A DNA stretch of 64,000 bases from Pantoea sp. BAV 3049 (GCF_009765445.1 NZ_WHOY01000031.1:4120616-4184615); one strand, 5' to 3'. Positions 19,473-28,280 are shown, numbered from the stretch's first letter. Notes: generated from the letters alone by a model not told the origin. Translations and numbers: made by a program.

Positions 19473-20167
19473 CGGCAGACGCCAAAGCCACGCATACCCA
19501 GGTGGAAGTGGTTAGCGTGTGCGCTGTTGTATTCAGGCCCCAGGGAATTGCCATAATACCGGCAGCTCTGTCGGAAAACCTGCTGCAGCCAGTGTCCCTG
19601 AGGTTGCTGCCGTGACCACTCTTTCAATACGTTAATCTGTTCACCATTTTTCAGCCTGAATCCGGCAATATCCAGCGCATCCGCAGTAGCATGCTCACTG
19701 AGGCGCCCTTCTGCCCGGTGGTAAATATTTCTGCAGGCATAGCTGCCCAGATGATCGATCCGCGCCAGCGGTGAAGCCAGCTCTGCTTCAGCCAGCGGTT
19801 TAGCAGACTGCACCACAAACATTGTGGTGCTGAGTGCCAGCGGACAGCTGGCAAGAAAGCTGGAATTCAAACGAACATCGCCAAAGTTTTCCACCCGTAC
19901 AGGCGCTGGCAGCGGACAGGTTCCGCTAACCGGGGTTGGCTGGGTGAAGCGCAGATAACCCTGCTGTTGCGCGATTTTCAACACGGTCAGACAGGCGGCA
20001 GGATCCCGGTCCAGCTTCTTCAGCTTGTAACGGGTGACCAGAGTGGGAGCATCAGTGACCTGCAGAGGCGTGAAGGGATTCCATTGCGGGGGAAGGTTCT
20101 TTTCCAGCCAGGGTACGACCGCCAGTATCAACAAGATTACCGCAGCAAACACAATCCCTCCTTTCAT
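19469..20167 (-). CDS. Extensin-like family periplasmic protein
   Basis: Protein of 232 residues with an N-terminal membrane anchor or uncleaved signal (about 1-21) and a C-terminal extensin-like domain (PF06904-type), ending in SEHATADALDIAGF ... NHFHLGMRGFGVC. H159, D166 and H220/H222 are arranged like the zinc ligands of M15 peptidoglycan peptidases (H-x6-D ... H), and six cysteines may form disulfides. A cell-wall role is therefore possible but is inference. The family is widespread in Proteobacteria and poorly characterised. Confidence 0.8.
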   Translation of the reverse strand: MKGGIVFAAVILLILAVVPWLEKNLPPQWNPFTPLQVTDAPTLVTRYKLKKLDRDPAACLTVLKIAQQQGYLRFTQPTPVSGTCPLPAPVRVENFGDVRLNSSFLASCPLALSTTMFVVQSAKPLAEAELASPLARIDHLGSYACRNIYHRAEGRLSEHATADALDIAGFRLKNGEQINVLKEWSRQQPQGHWLQQVFRQSCRYYGNSLGPEYNSAHANHFHLGMRGFGVCR

Positions 20168-20405
20168 TCATCCCCCTTTACCCAACGCGGGTTGCCCACC
20201 AGCGAAACCTTCCGCCCGGTATGTGAAATCAAAGTGTAGAGGCGTTTTTGCGCGATCGGTCCGGATATCCCTCACGCTTGTGAAAAAGAGTTAGCTGTCA
20301 GCCGTACATTTACACTATCTTATGGCTGCAAACATGGGTTTTTACCAGATTAAATAACAGCCTGCAGAGCTGACACAACATCAAGTTAAGGACAGGTATA
20401 CCGTT

Positions 20406-21803
20406 ATGGTTGACCAATCAAAAGCAACGCCCCTGAGCGAAGAGGCACCGGGCGAGCTCCGGCGTAATCTCCACAACCGACATATCCAGCTGATCGCCAT
20501 TGGTGGTGCCATCGGCACAGGGCTGTTTATGGGCTCCGGCAAAACCATCAGCCTGGCTGGCCCCTCGATCATCTTTGTTTATATGATCATCGGTTTTATG
20601 CTGTTTTTCGTTATGCGCGCCATGGGCGAGCTGCTGCTGTCGAACCTCGAGTATAAATCATTCAGCGATTTCGCTGCCGATCTGCTCGGCCCGTGGGCGG
20701 GCTACTTTACCGGCTGGACCTACTGGTTCTGCTGGGTGGTCACGGGCATTGCCGACGTGGTGGCGATCAGCTCCTACTTTCAGCTGTGGTTCCCGGACTT
20801 CTCAATCTGGATGAGCGCCCTGCTGTGCATCGTGGTTTTCCTGTCGTTGAATATCGCCACGGTGAAGCTGTTCGGTGAAATGGAGTTCTGGTTTGCAATC
20901 ATCAAAATTGTCGCCATCGTGGCGCTGATTGCCACCGGTATTGTACTGGTTGCCATGCACTACCCTTCTCCGGGCGGCGGTACGGCTGCCATCAACAATA
21001 TCTGGGATCACGGCGGCATGTTCCCTAAAGGGCTGAGCGGTTTCTTTGCCGGTTTCCAGATTGCGGTGTTTGCGTTTGTGGGCATTGAGCTGGTCGGTAC
21101 CGCAGCGGCGGAGACGCATGACCCGAAAAAGGTGCTTCCACGTGCCATCAATGCCATCCCACTGCGCATCATTATGTTTTACGTCTTCGCCCTGCTGGTG
21201 ATCATGGCCGTGACGCCGTGGGATCAGGTCGTGGCTGACCGCAGCCCATTCGTTGAGATGTTTGTGTTGATTGGCCTGCCAGCCGCCGCCAGCATCGTCA
21301 ACTTTGTGGTACTGACTTCGGCAGCGTCCTCGGCTAACAGCGGTATTTTTTCCACCAGCCGGATGCTGTACGGTCTGGCACAGCAGGGTGTGGCTCATCG
21401 CCGCTTCGGTATGCTTTCCGGCCGTGCCGTCCCCACCACAGGGCTGTTCTTCTCCTGCCTGTGCCTACTGGCAGGCGTGGCGCTGATTTATCTGATCCCG
21501 AACGTGATGAAAGTGTTCACCCTGGTGACCACCGTCTCAGCCATTCTGTTTATGTTTGTCTGGACGATCATCCTCTGCTCCTACCTGGCCTACCGCAAGC
21601 AGCGCCCTCAGCTGCACGCAGAGTCGGTTTACAAGATGCCGCTGGGCAAATTCATGTGCTGGATTTGTATTGCCTTCTTTGCCTTTGTGCTGGTACTGCT
21701 CTCGCTGGAAGAGGACACCCGTCAGGCACTGATGGTGACGCCGCTGTGGTTTATCATGCTGGGCATCGGCTGGTGGCTGCGGCAGAGAAAGGCAGCCAGA
21801 TAG
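20406..21803 (+). CDS. cycA: D-serine/D-alanine/glycine:proton symporter CycA
   Basis: APC-superfamily amino-acid permease with about 12 membrane helices. It is highly similar to E. coli CycA along its length, for example the LRRNLHNRHIQLIAIGGAIG start, GLFMGSGKTISLAGPSII, and VFAFVGIELVGTAAAET. It has 465 residues (E. coli 470). It is a single gene preceded by a 238-base upstream region and convergent with rutR. In E. coli cycA lies elsewhere (near 95 min), so its place here is a rearranged context. Confidence 0.95.
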   Translation: MVDQSKATPLSEEAPGELRRNLHNRHIQLIAIGGAIGTGLFMGSGKTISLAGPSIIFVYMIIGFMLFFVMRAMGELLLSNLEYKSFSDFAADLLGPWAGYFTGWTYWFCWVVTGIADVVAISSYFQLWFPDFSIWMSALLCIVVFLSLNIATVKLFGEMEFWFAIIKIVAIVALIATGIVLVAMHYPSPGGGTAAINNIWDHGGMFPKGLSGFFAGFQIAVFAFVGIELVGTAAAETHDPKKVLPRAINAIPLRIIMFYVFALLVIMAVTPWDQVVADRSPFVEMFVLIGLPAAASIVNFVVLTSAASSANSGIFSTSRMLYGLAQQGVAHRRFGMLSGRAVPTTGLFFSCLCLLAGVALIYLIPNVMKVFTLVTTVSAILFMFVWTIILCSYLAYRKQRPQLHAESVYKMPLGKFMCWICIAFFAFVLVLLSLEEDTRQALMVTPLWFIMLGIGWWLRQRKAAR

Positions 21804-21814
21804 TCGCAACAGGA

Positions 21815-21844
21815 TGCGCTGAGCGGCTCAGGCTGTTCAGCGCA
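21815..21844. repeat. Inverted repeat between cycA and rutR
   Basis: TGCGCTGA and TCAGCGCA form a perfect 8-bp stem with a 14-base loop between the convergent stops, overlapping the rutR stop. It lacks a clear T tract on either strand, so it is at best a weak bidirectional terminator. Confidence 0.35.
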
Positions 21845-22499
21845 CCCGAATCCCTTCAATGACCATACGCTGGACATTTTCCACCGTCTGCTGAAAGAAT
21901 CCTTCATCACTGAGTGTCTGACCGGTTACCGCCTCAACCTGACTGGCAAAGTCAGCGTAGTGCTGGGTGGTGGCCCATAACATAAAGATCAGATGGTGCG
22001 GTTCCACCGCCGCCAGTTTCCCGGCCTTAATCCAGCTCTCAATCACCGCCGACTTTTCATCAACCAGCTCCCTGAGATCGCCTTCGAGCTCCCCTTTCAG
22101 CAACGGCGCACCCTGCAACATCTCCATGCAGAACAACCTTGAGGCCTGGGGATGATCGCGTGAAACCTCCAGCTTGAGACGGATATAGTCTCGTATCGCC
22201 TCCAGCGGCTGCTGATCGTTTCGCAGCGCCCGAAGTGGGGCCAGCCAGACATCAAGAATATTTTTGAGCACCGCAATATACAACGCTTCTTTCGAAGGAA
22301 AGTAATAGAGCAAATTGGTTTTTGATACATCCGCGCCCTCAGCCACTTTATCCAGACTGGTGCCGTGGACGCCATACTGTGAAAAAAGCTCAAGTGCGGC
22401 GTTCAGGATCGCGGTTCGCTTGGCGGCCACAGCCCGTGAACGCCGGGTTGGCGCCTTCACTGTCTTATCTGATGAATTCACCGTGACTCCATGATCCAT
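21837..22499 (-). CDS. rutR: Pyrimidine-utilisation regulator RutR
   Basis: TetR-family repressor that senses uracil/thymine and controls the rut operon. The N-terminal helix-turn-helix (about 33-62, LFSQYGVHGTSLDKVAEGADVSKTNLLYYFPSK) and ligand domain match E. coli RutR throughout (EMLQGAPLLKGEL, QHYADFASQVEAVTGQTL). The ATG at 22499 gives 220 residues, close to the E. coli 212; an open frame continues upstream but does not look like RutR. It is divergent from rutA across a 281-base control region. Confidence 0.95.
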   Translation of the reverse strand: MDHGVTVNSSDKTVKAPTRRSRAVAAKRTAILNAALELFSQYGVHGTSLDKVAEGADVSKTNLLYYFPSKEALYIAVLKNILDVWLAPLRALRNDQQPLEAIRDYIRLKLEVSRDHPQASRLFCMEMLQGAPLLKGELEGDLRELVDEKSAVIESWIKAGKLAAVEPHHLIFMLWATTQHYADFASQVEAVTGQTLSDEGFFQQTVENVQRMVIEGIRVR

Positions 22500-22586
22500 G
22501 TGGGAGGCAGGGAGTATATCAAACCTTCCCGTACCGGCTTGTGCACTTTTATTGAACATGCCCGCCTGCTTTTTGTGCACATATTT

Positions 22587-22602
22587 TTTACCAAATGGTC
22601 TG
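22587..22602. promoter_or_regulatory. RutR operator
   Basis: TTTACCAAATGGTCTG matches the RutR box TTGACCANNTGGTCAA at 11 of 14 defined positions. It overlaps a second perfect palindrome, ATGGTCTG-TTT-CAGACCAT (22595-22613), made of the same TGGTC half-sites in the opposite arrangement, so up to two RutR dimers might bind here between rutR and rutA. Confidence 0.65.
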
Positions 22603-22676
22603 TTTCAGACCATGCACTCCACATTATTTTAACACAAATTATTCAACTATATGAATATCAACCTTTTTTTGTTTCC

Positions 22677-22692
22677 TGGCACAGCCCTTGCA
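22677..22692 (+). promoter_or_regulatory. Sigma-54 promoter of the rut operon
   Basis: TGGCACAGCCCTTGCA contains the -24 GG and -12 GC elements of the sigma-54 consensus TGGCAC-N5-TTGCA with no mismatch. It lies about 90 bases before the rutA start. TGCAC sequences at 22542-22546 and 22576-22580 could be halves of NtrC enhancer sites. This agrees with the known nitrogen (NtrC) control of rut in E. coli. Confidence 0.85.
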
Positions 22693-22780
22693 ATTATACC
22701 TTTGAGCGCCGCCCTTAAGGGACTCGCAGGATGCACCGCAGCGCGGGAATGATAACCCTGTCAGACATTAAGGTATCCCT

Positions 22781-23872
22781 ATGAAAATTGGTGTATTTAT
22801 CCCGATCGGCAACAACGGCTGGCTGATTTCCACCCACGCCCCTCAGTACATGCCAACCTTTGAGCTGAACAAAGCTATCGTGCTGAAGGCCGAGCATTAT
22901 CACTTCGATTTTGCCCTGTCGATGATTAAGCTGCGCGGCTTTGGCGGTAAAACTGAATTCTGGGACCATAACCTGGAATCTTTCACTCTGATGGCCGGTC
23001 TGGCTGCCGTCACCTCACGCATTGAAATTTATGCCACCGCCGCCACCCTCACGCTTCCCCCGGCGATTGTTGCCCGCATGGCCTCGACGGTGGACTCCAT
23101 TTCTGGCGGCCGCTTCGGTGTAAACCTCGTTACCGGCTGGCAGAAGCCTGAGTATGACCAGATGGGAATGTGGCCTGGCGATGACTACTTCTCCCGCCGC
23201 TACGACTACCTGACTGAATATGTCACCGTGCTGCGCGATCTGTGGGGCACGGGCAAGTCCGATCTGAAAGGCGAGTTCTTTACCATGAACGATTGCCGGC
23301 TCAGCCCGCAGCCGCAACAGCCAATGAAGGTCATTTGCGCCGGGCAAAGTGATGCCGGGATGGCCTTCTCAGCAAAACACGCGGATTACAACTTCTGCTT
23401 TGGTAAGGGCGTGAACACACCAACCGCTTTCGCACCAACTGCCACAAGGATGAAAAAAGCCGCCGAAGAGGCCGGGCGTGATGTTGGTTCATACGTGCTG
23501 TTTATGATCATTGCCGATGAAACCGACGAGGCAGCCCGCGCTAAATGGGAGCATTACAAAGAGGGGGCGGACGACGAAGCATTAGCCTGGCTGACCACGC
23601 AAAGCCAGCAGGATAAACGTTCCGGCAGCGATACCAATGTGCGTCAGATGGCCGATCCCACCTCGGCAGTGAATATCAATATGGGCACGCTGGTTGGTTC
23701 TTACGCTAACGTTGCCCGGATGCTGGATGAAGTCGACACGGTCGAAGGGACTCATGGCGTACTGCTGACTTTTGATGATTTCCTGCAGGGAATTGAAAAC
23801 TTCGGCGAGCGCATCCAGCCGCTGATGAAGTGCCGTATTGATACCATTGAAGCCGCGAAGGAGGTTGCCTGA
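22781..23872 (+). CDS. rutA: Pyrimidine monooxygenase RutA
   Basis: Flavin-dependent, luciferase-like monooxygenase that opens the uracil/thymine ring to ureidoacrylate (peracid). The 363 residues match E. coli RutA closely from [17 protein letters not shown] to the end. It is the first gene of the operon, and its TGA overlaps the rutB ATG (TGATGA at 23870). The enzyme needs reduced FMN, normally supplied by RutF, which is missing from this operon. Confidence 0.97.
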   Translation: MKIGVFIPIGNNGWLISTHAPQYMPTFELNKAIVLKAEHYHFDFALSMIKLRGFGGKTEFWDHNLESFTLMAGLAAVTSRIEIYATAATLTLPPAIVARMASTVDSISGGRFGVNLVTGWQKPEYDQMGMWPGDDYFSRRYDYLTEYVTVLRDLWGTGKSDLKGEFFTMNDCRLSPQPQQPMKVICAGQSDAGMAFSAKHADYNFCFGKGVNTPTAFAPTATRMKKAAEEAGRDVGSYVLFMIIADETDEAARAKWEHYKEGADDEALAWLTTQSQQDKRSGSDTNVRQMADPTSAVNINMGTLVGSYANVARMLDEVDTVEGTHGVLLTFDDFLQGIENFGERIQPLMKCRIDTIEAAKEVA

Positions 23873-24618
23873 TGAACAGCAGAGAAACCGTAGTGTGCAC
23901 CACCGCATCCAGCAAAAACAACGTAACCCTTAGCGCCCGCCCGGAGGCCATAGCCTTCCCGCCAGAGCAGACAGCCCTGATCGTGGTGGATATGCAGAAT
24001 GCCTATGCCACCACCGGAGGTTACCTGGACCTGGCCGGATTTGACGTTTCAGCCACCCTTCCGGTGATCGATAAAATCAATATCGCGGTGAAGGCTGCAC
24101 GCGAAGCGGGGATCCAGATCATCTGGTTCCAGAACGGCTGGGACGACCAGTACGTTGAGGCAGGCGGCCCTGGCTCACCAAACTGGCGCAAATCAAACGC
24201 GCTGAAAACCATGCGCGCCCGGCCTGAACTGGAAGGCAAGCTGCTCTCCAAAGGCGGCTGGGATTATGACCTCGTTGACCAGCTTCAGCCGCAACCAGGG
24301 GATATTGTGTTGCCGAAACCCCGCTACAGCGGTTTTTTTAATACCCCACTCGACAGCATGTTACGCAGCCGTGGCATCCGCCACCTGATTTTTACCGGTA
24401 TCGCCACCAATGTCTGTGTGGAGTCCACCCTGCGTGACGGGTTCTTCCTGGAATATTTTGGCATCGTGCTGGAAGACGCCACCTATCAGGCTGGCCCAGC
24501 CTTTGCCCAACAGGCGGCGATTTTTAATATTGAAACCTTCTTCGGCTGGGTATCAGACGTGACAACGTTCTGCACTGCCCTGCAAATGGAAAGCGCCACG
24601 CTGCAACAAACGGCATAA
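23872..24618 (+). CDS. rutB: Ureidoacrylate amidohydrolase RutB
   Basis: Isochorismatase-like hydrolase that splits ureidoacrylate to aminoacrylate, CO2 and ammonia. The catalytic triad is visible as Asp in VVDMQNAY (about residue 40), Lys in LPKPRYSGF (about 149) and Cys in [15 protein letters not shown] (about 182). It has 248 residues, and its start is coupled to the rutA stop. This step delivers the first of the two nitrogens of the ring. Confidence 0.96.
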   Translation: MNSRETVVCTTASSKNNVTLSARPEAIAFPPEQTALIVVDMQNAYATTGGYLDLAGFDVSATLPVIDKINIAVKAAREAGIQIIWFQNGWDDQYVEAGGPGSPNWRKSNALKTMRARPELEGKLLSKGGWDYDLVDQLQPQPGDIVLPKPRYSGFFNTPLDSMLRSRGIRHLIFTGIATNVCVESTLRDGFFLEYFGIVLEDATYQAGPAFAQQAAIFNIETFFGWVSDVTTFCTALQMESATLQQTA

Positions 24619-24647
24619 AAACTGCCTGTCTGACTGGAGAGAATCCG

Positions 24648-25034
24648 ATGCCAAAAACAATTATTACCCCGCCGGGCACCAGCATTCCCATTGCGCCTTT
24701 TGTTCCGGGCACGCTGGCTGATGGGGTGGTTTATGTCTCCGGCACACTGCCATTTGATAAAGACAATAACGTGGTGCACGTCGGTGACGCCGCCGCCCAG
24801 ACCCGCCACGTGCTGGAAACGATCAAAAGCGTGATTGAGACAGCCGGTGGCACGATGGATGACGTCACATTTAACTCGGTCTTTCTGACTGACTGGAGCA
24901 ATTACGCCGCCGTGAACTCGGTCTATGCCGACTATTTTCCCGGTGATAAACCAGCCCGGTTCTGCATTCAGTGCGGCCTGGTGAAGCCAGACGCGCTGAT
25001 TGAGATTGCCACCGTCGCGCATATCGGCAAGTAA
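24648..25034 (+). CDS. rutC: 3-aminoacrylate deaminase RutC (RidA family)
   Basis: RidA/YjgF-family protein of 128 residues that helps convert or detoxify 3-aminoacrylate. The family core is visible in [12 protein letters not shown] and the C-terminal [19 protein letters not shown] stretch, where the Arg is the conserved substrate-binding residue. It is 29 bases after rutB and 11 bases before rutD, in normal operon order. Confidence 0.95.
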   Translation: MPKTIITPPGTSIPIAPFVPGTLADGVVYVSGTLPFDKDNNVVHVGDAAAQTRHVLETIKSVIETAGGTMDDVTFNSVFLTDWSNYAAVNSVYADYFPGDKPARFCIQCGLVKPDALIEIATVAHIGK

Positions 25035-25045
25035 CGGAGAACAGT

Positions 25046-25891
25046 ATGCACATTGAACTGTCAGGCTTGCAGCATCCGGAGGCCATAACGCTGGTTCTCT
25101 CCGCCGGATTAGGTGGTTCGGCCTCTTTCTGGTTGCCGCAGATCAACGAGCTGCGCAATCAGTATCGCGTGGTGGTTTATGACCAGCGCGGAACCGGGCG
25201 TAGCCCTGATGCCCTGCCTGAGGGTTACAGCATGTGTGATATGGCTGCTGAACTGGCGGCTGCGATGGCAGAACTTGGTATCGAACAGTATACGGTCGTG
25301 GGCCATGCGTTGGGCGGAATGGTGGCGATGCAGATGGCGCTGGATTTTCCCGACAGGGTGACCGGGCTGGTGATTGTTAACGGCTGGTTGCGCCTGAACG
25401 CCCATACCCGCCGTTGCTTCACCGTGCGTCAGGAGCTGCTGCTCAACGTGGGGATCGAAGCCTATGTACGGGCACAGCCGCTGTTTCTCTATCCGGCCGA
25501 CTGGCTTGCCGAAAATCAGGCGCGGATTGAGGCGGAAGACGCCCTGCATACCGCTCACTTCCAGGGAATGGAGAATTTGCTGCGTCGCCTGCATGCGCTG
25601 ATGCAGTGTGATTTTACGCCGCAGGCAGGCGATATCACCCAGCCGGTGCTGCTGGTCTGCTCGCAGGATGATTTGCTGGTTCCCTGGACCTGTTCGGAAA
25701 CGCTGTATGACGCGCTGCCCAATTCAACCCTGAAAAAAATGGTCTGGGGCGGGCACGCGATGAGCGTGACGGACAGCAGCACTTTTAACCGGATTTTACT
25801 GTCCTGGCTGGCTGAGACTCAGCCAGCCATCCCCAACCGGAGTCGTTATGACAGCCGTCCTGAACATCCTGGTGTCAGAAACCCTGTATAA
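25046..25891 (+). CDS. rutD: Aminoacrylate hydrolase RutD with extended C-terminus
   Basis: Alpha/beta-hydrolase that speeds conversion of aminoacrylate to malonic semialdehyde and ammonia. YDQRGTGRSP and the nucleophile-elbow motif VGHALGGMV (Ala where most relatives have Ser, as in E. coli RutD) are present, as is the late GGHAMSVTD with the conserved His. It has 281 residues against 266 in E. coli. About the last 25 residues (from ETQPAIPNRS) do not resemble RutD and run 44 bases into the rutE remnant, so the normal stop seems to have been lost. Confidence 0.92.
   Translation: MHIELSGLQHPEAITLVLSAGLGGSASFWLPQINELRNQYRVVVYDQRGTGRSPDALPEGYSMCDMAAELAAAMAELGIEQYTVVGHALGGMVAMQMALDFPDRVTGLVIVNGWLRLNAHTRRCFTVRQELLLNVGIEAYVRAQPLFLYPADWLAENQARIEAEDALHTAHFQGMENLLRRLHALMQCDFTPQAGDITQPVLLVCSQDDLLVPWTCSETLYDALPNSTLKKMVWGGHAMSVTDSSTFNRILLSWLAETQPAIPNRSRYDSRPEHPGVRNPV
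25805..25829 (+). repeat. Hairpin at the end of rutD
   Basis: TGGCTGGCTGA and TCAGCCAGCCA make an 11-bp perfect stem with a 3-base loop (GAC). No T tract follows. It sits inside the extended rutD reading frame, just ahead of the rutE remnant, and may have arisen by or be related to the local rearrangement; an mRNA-stability role is also possible. Confidence 0.7.
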
Positions 25892-25955
25892 CGCCCCACG
25901 CACCCCTGACGGCTGGTGGGATCTTTCCGTTACCGATGCCTGTTCACTGGAGTAA
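25848..25955 (+). pseudogene. rutE: rutE remnant (malonic semialdehyde reductase, N-terminal scrap)
   Basis: A 35-codon frame with its own ATG and a GGAG ribosome-binding site. Its VSETLYNAPRTPDGWWDLSVTD segment (up to 20 residues compared at a time) lines up with the first 40 residues of E. coli RutE ([21 protein letters not shown]). It then runs into a TAA that is part of the rutG ribosome-binding site (TAAGGAG). The remaining 80% of rutE and all of rutF are gone. It is most simply read as the scar of a deletion that joined early rutE to the rutG leader. Confidence 0.85.
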
Positions 25956-25965
25956 GGAGAAGACG

Positions 25966-27291
25966 ATGGCCAGTTCCTGGTTTCCCCAATGGCGTAAAAA
26001 GACCGCGTCAGCGCAGGGCATAGTAGCACCTGACGAAACGTTACCGCTGGGTCAGACAATGGTTATGGGGCTGCAGCACGCAGTGGCAATGTTTGGTGCC
26101 ACAGTGCTGATGCCGTTATTGATGGGTCTCGATCCTAATCTTTCGATCCTGATGTCCGGGATCGGTACGCTGCTGTTTTTTGTCATTACTGGCGGGCGCG
26201 TCCCCAGTTATCTCGGTTCCAGCGCGGCTTTTGTTGGCGTGGTGATAGCAGTAACCGGTTTTAACGGTCAGGGGCTGAACCCACATCTCAACGTGGCGCT
26301 GGGCGGGATTATTGCCTGTGGCCTGGTGTACACCATGATTGGCTTAGTGGTGATGAAGGCAGGCACCCGCTGGATTGAAAAGCTGATGCCGCCAGCGGTG
26401 ACCGGCGCAGTTGTCATGGCGATTGGCCTGAATCTCGCCCCGATTGCGGTGCATGGCGTATCCGGCTCGGTGTTTGACAGCTGGATAGCGGTGATGACTG
26501 TGGTCTGTATTGGGCTGGTCGCCGTGTTTACTCGCGGAATGGTGCAACGTCTGCTGATCCTCATCGGCCTGATCGCCGCCTGCGCAATCTATGCCCTGCT
26601 GACCAACGGCCTCGGTCTGGGCAAACCCGTTGATTTGAACCTGATCTCTCAGGCTGCGTGGTTCGGCCTGCCGACCGCCACCAGCCCGATTTTCGACAGT
26701 CATGCAATGTTTATGATGGCTCCGGTGGCAGTCATTCTGGTAGCCGAAAACCTCGGCCATATTAAAGCCGTGGCGGGAATGACCGGCAGGACTCTCGACC
26801 CTTATATGGGACGCGCCTTTGTCGGCGACGGCCTGGCCACCATGTTGTCGGGAGGGTTCGGTGGCAGCGGCGTGACCACCTATGCCGAGAATATCGGCGT
26901 GATGGCGGTCACCAAAGTTTACTCCACGCTGGCATTTGTGGCGGCGGCAGCCATCGCCATTCTACTGGGCTTTTCGCCTAAATTTGGTGCGCTAATCCAT
27001 ACCATTCCCGGCCCGGTGATTGGCGGTGCCTCCATCGTGGTCTTCGGACTGATTGCAGTGGCGGGCGCTCGTATCTGGGTACAGAACAACGTGGACCTGG
27101 GGCAAAACAGTAATCTGATTATGGTGGCAGTTACTCTGGTACTGGGCGCCGGGGACTTTGCACTGAAGATCGGCAGTTTCACCATGGGCGGGATCGGTAC
27201 GGCGACGTTTGGCGCGATTATTCTTAATGCCATTCTCACCCATCGTCGGGCAACCGCTCTGGCGGGCAGCAAGATCCGTCAGGACAGTTAA
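25966..27291 (+). CDS. rutG: Pyrimidine permease RutG
   Basis: Nucleobase-cation symporter-2 (xanthine/uracil permease) family, taking up uracil and thymine. It has 441 residues with about 14 hydrophobic segments and NCS2 motifs such as GLQHAVAMFGATVLMP near the N-terminus and SGGFGGSGVTTYAENIG in the middle. The ATG at 25966 follows AAGGAGAAG. Its TAA overlaps the convergent DMT-gene TAA (TTAA at 27288-27291). It normally follows rutF; here it directly follows the rutE scrap. Confidence 0.96.
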   Translation: MASSWFPQWRKKTASAQGIVAPDETLPLGQTMVMGLQHAVAMFGATVLMPLLMGLDPNLSILMSGIGTLLFFVITGGRVPSYLGSSAAFVGVVIAVTGFNGQGLNPHLNVALGGIIACGLVYTMIGLVVMKAGTRWIEKLMPPAVTGAVVMAIGLNLAPIAVHGVSGSVFDSWIAVMTVVCIGLVAVFTRGMVQRLLILIGLIAACAIYALLTNGLGLGKPVDLNLISQAAWFGLPTATSPIFDSHAMFMMAPVAVILVAENLGHIKAVAGMTGRTLDPYMGRAFVGDGLATMLSGGFGGSGVTTYAENIGVMAVTKVYSTLAFVAAAAIAILLGFSPKFGALIHTIPGPVIGGASIVVFGLIAVAGARIWVQNNVDLGQNSNLIMVAVTLVLGAGDFALKIGSFTMGGIGTATFGAIILNAILTHRRATALAGSKIRQDS

Positions 27292-28214
27292 CCCGCACCG
27301 GCTTCATCAGGCGAAGGGATCTCCTTCGCTTTTTTTTTCCTTTTAAGCTTAAGCTCGCTGACCAGTACCCCTGCCACAATCAGCGCCCCGCCAATTAACG
27401 CCAGCCCCGGTAAGCGCTCCCCGGCCAGACGGCCGACGATACCTGCCCAGACCGGCTCTCCGGCGTAGATGACCGTGGCGCGGGTGGGCGAAACGCTGCG
27501 CTGCGCCCAGTTCATCGTCACCTGAATCACCGCGCTGGCAATGCCCAGGCCCATCGCGCTGAACAGCAGATAAGGTGAAAATGGCGGCACGGACTCCCCA
27601 TTGGGAACCATCAGCAGAAACGCCACAAGAGATGCCACCGCGAGCTGAACAATGGTCACTCGTTTCACATCCACTTTCCCGGCGCTGGCACCAATCAGGA
27701 TGATTTCTGCGGCAATCGCCAGCGTGCTGACCAGCGTGGCTATCTCTCCGGCGTTAAAAGCCAGAGTATCGCCATCAGGCCCGGCGATCAGCATCAGACC
27801 GGCAAAAGCCAGCCCCACGCCAATCCACGACATCAGCCCTGGCAGACGGCCGAGAAAAAGCCATTGCAGCAGCGGCACCAGTGGGACGTACAGGGCGGTG
27901 ATAAAAGCGGATTTACTGCTGGAAATGGTCTGCATCCCGTAAGTTTGCAAACCATAACCACAGGCGATGGCAATGCCGATCAGGGTTCCGGCTTTGATTT
28001 CAGCCCAGTTCAGTCCACTCAGTGAGCGCCATGAAATCACGCCCAGCATCAGCGCCGCCATGGCAAAACGACTCCCCACGAAGAAGAAAGGCCCACTAAC
28101 CGTCATTGCATGGTGAACAGCCAGGAAAGTGCCACCCCAGACCATGGTGATCAACACCAGAACCAGTTCCTGGGCATTAAAGGCGAATTTATAGCGGGAG
28201 AAGAAGGAGGACAT
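27288..28214 (-). CDS. EamA/DMT-family transporter
   Basis: Predicted 10-helix exporter of the drug/metabolite transporter superfamily, 308 residues, made of two EamA repeats (about 15-145 and 160-290). The N-terminal repeat has the typical VWGGTFLAVHHAM and SRF motifs. The basic tail LKLKRKKKAKE is encoded over a terminator that serves rutG on the other strand. The substrate is unknown. In E. coli no such gene lies between rutG and ymdF, so this is an insertion relative to that order. Confidence 0.88.
   Translation of the reverse strand: MSSFFSRYKFAFNAQELVLVLITMVWGGTFLAVHHAMTVSGPFFFVGSRFAMAALMLGVISWRSLSGLNWAEIKAGTLIGIAIACGYGLQTYGMQTISSSKSAFITALYVPLVPLLQWLFLGRLPGLMSWIGVGLAFAGLMLIAGPDGDTLAFNAGEIATLVSTLAIAAEIILIGASAGKVDVKRVTIVQLAVASLVAFLLMVPNGESVPPFSPYLLFSAMGLGIASAVIQVTMNWAQRSVSPTRATVIYAGEPVWAGIVGRLAGERLPGLALIGGALIVAGVLVSELKLKRKKKAKEIPSPDEAGAG
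27311..27338 (+). terminator. rutG terminator inside the DMT gene
   Basis: GCGAAGG and CCTTCGC form a 7-bp stem followed by nine T residues on the plus strand, 20 bases after the rutG stop. On the other strand the same bases encode the KKKAKEIPSPDE part of the DMT transporter tail. Confidence 0.85.
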
Positions 28215-28280
28215 AGCAGGCCCGAATCAAAATTTGGTGCCAGTTTGCAGGGAGAGGCTGCCGGGGTCAACTCAGAGATG

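Noticed and set aside
25796-26059. 87-codon minus-strand ORF across the rutD-rutG junction
   Set aside because: Antisense to the rutE scrap and the rutG start, with no ribosome-binding site or family resemblance.
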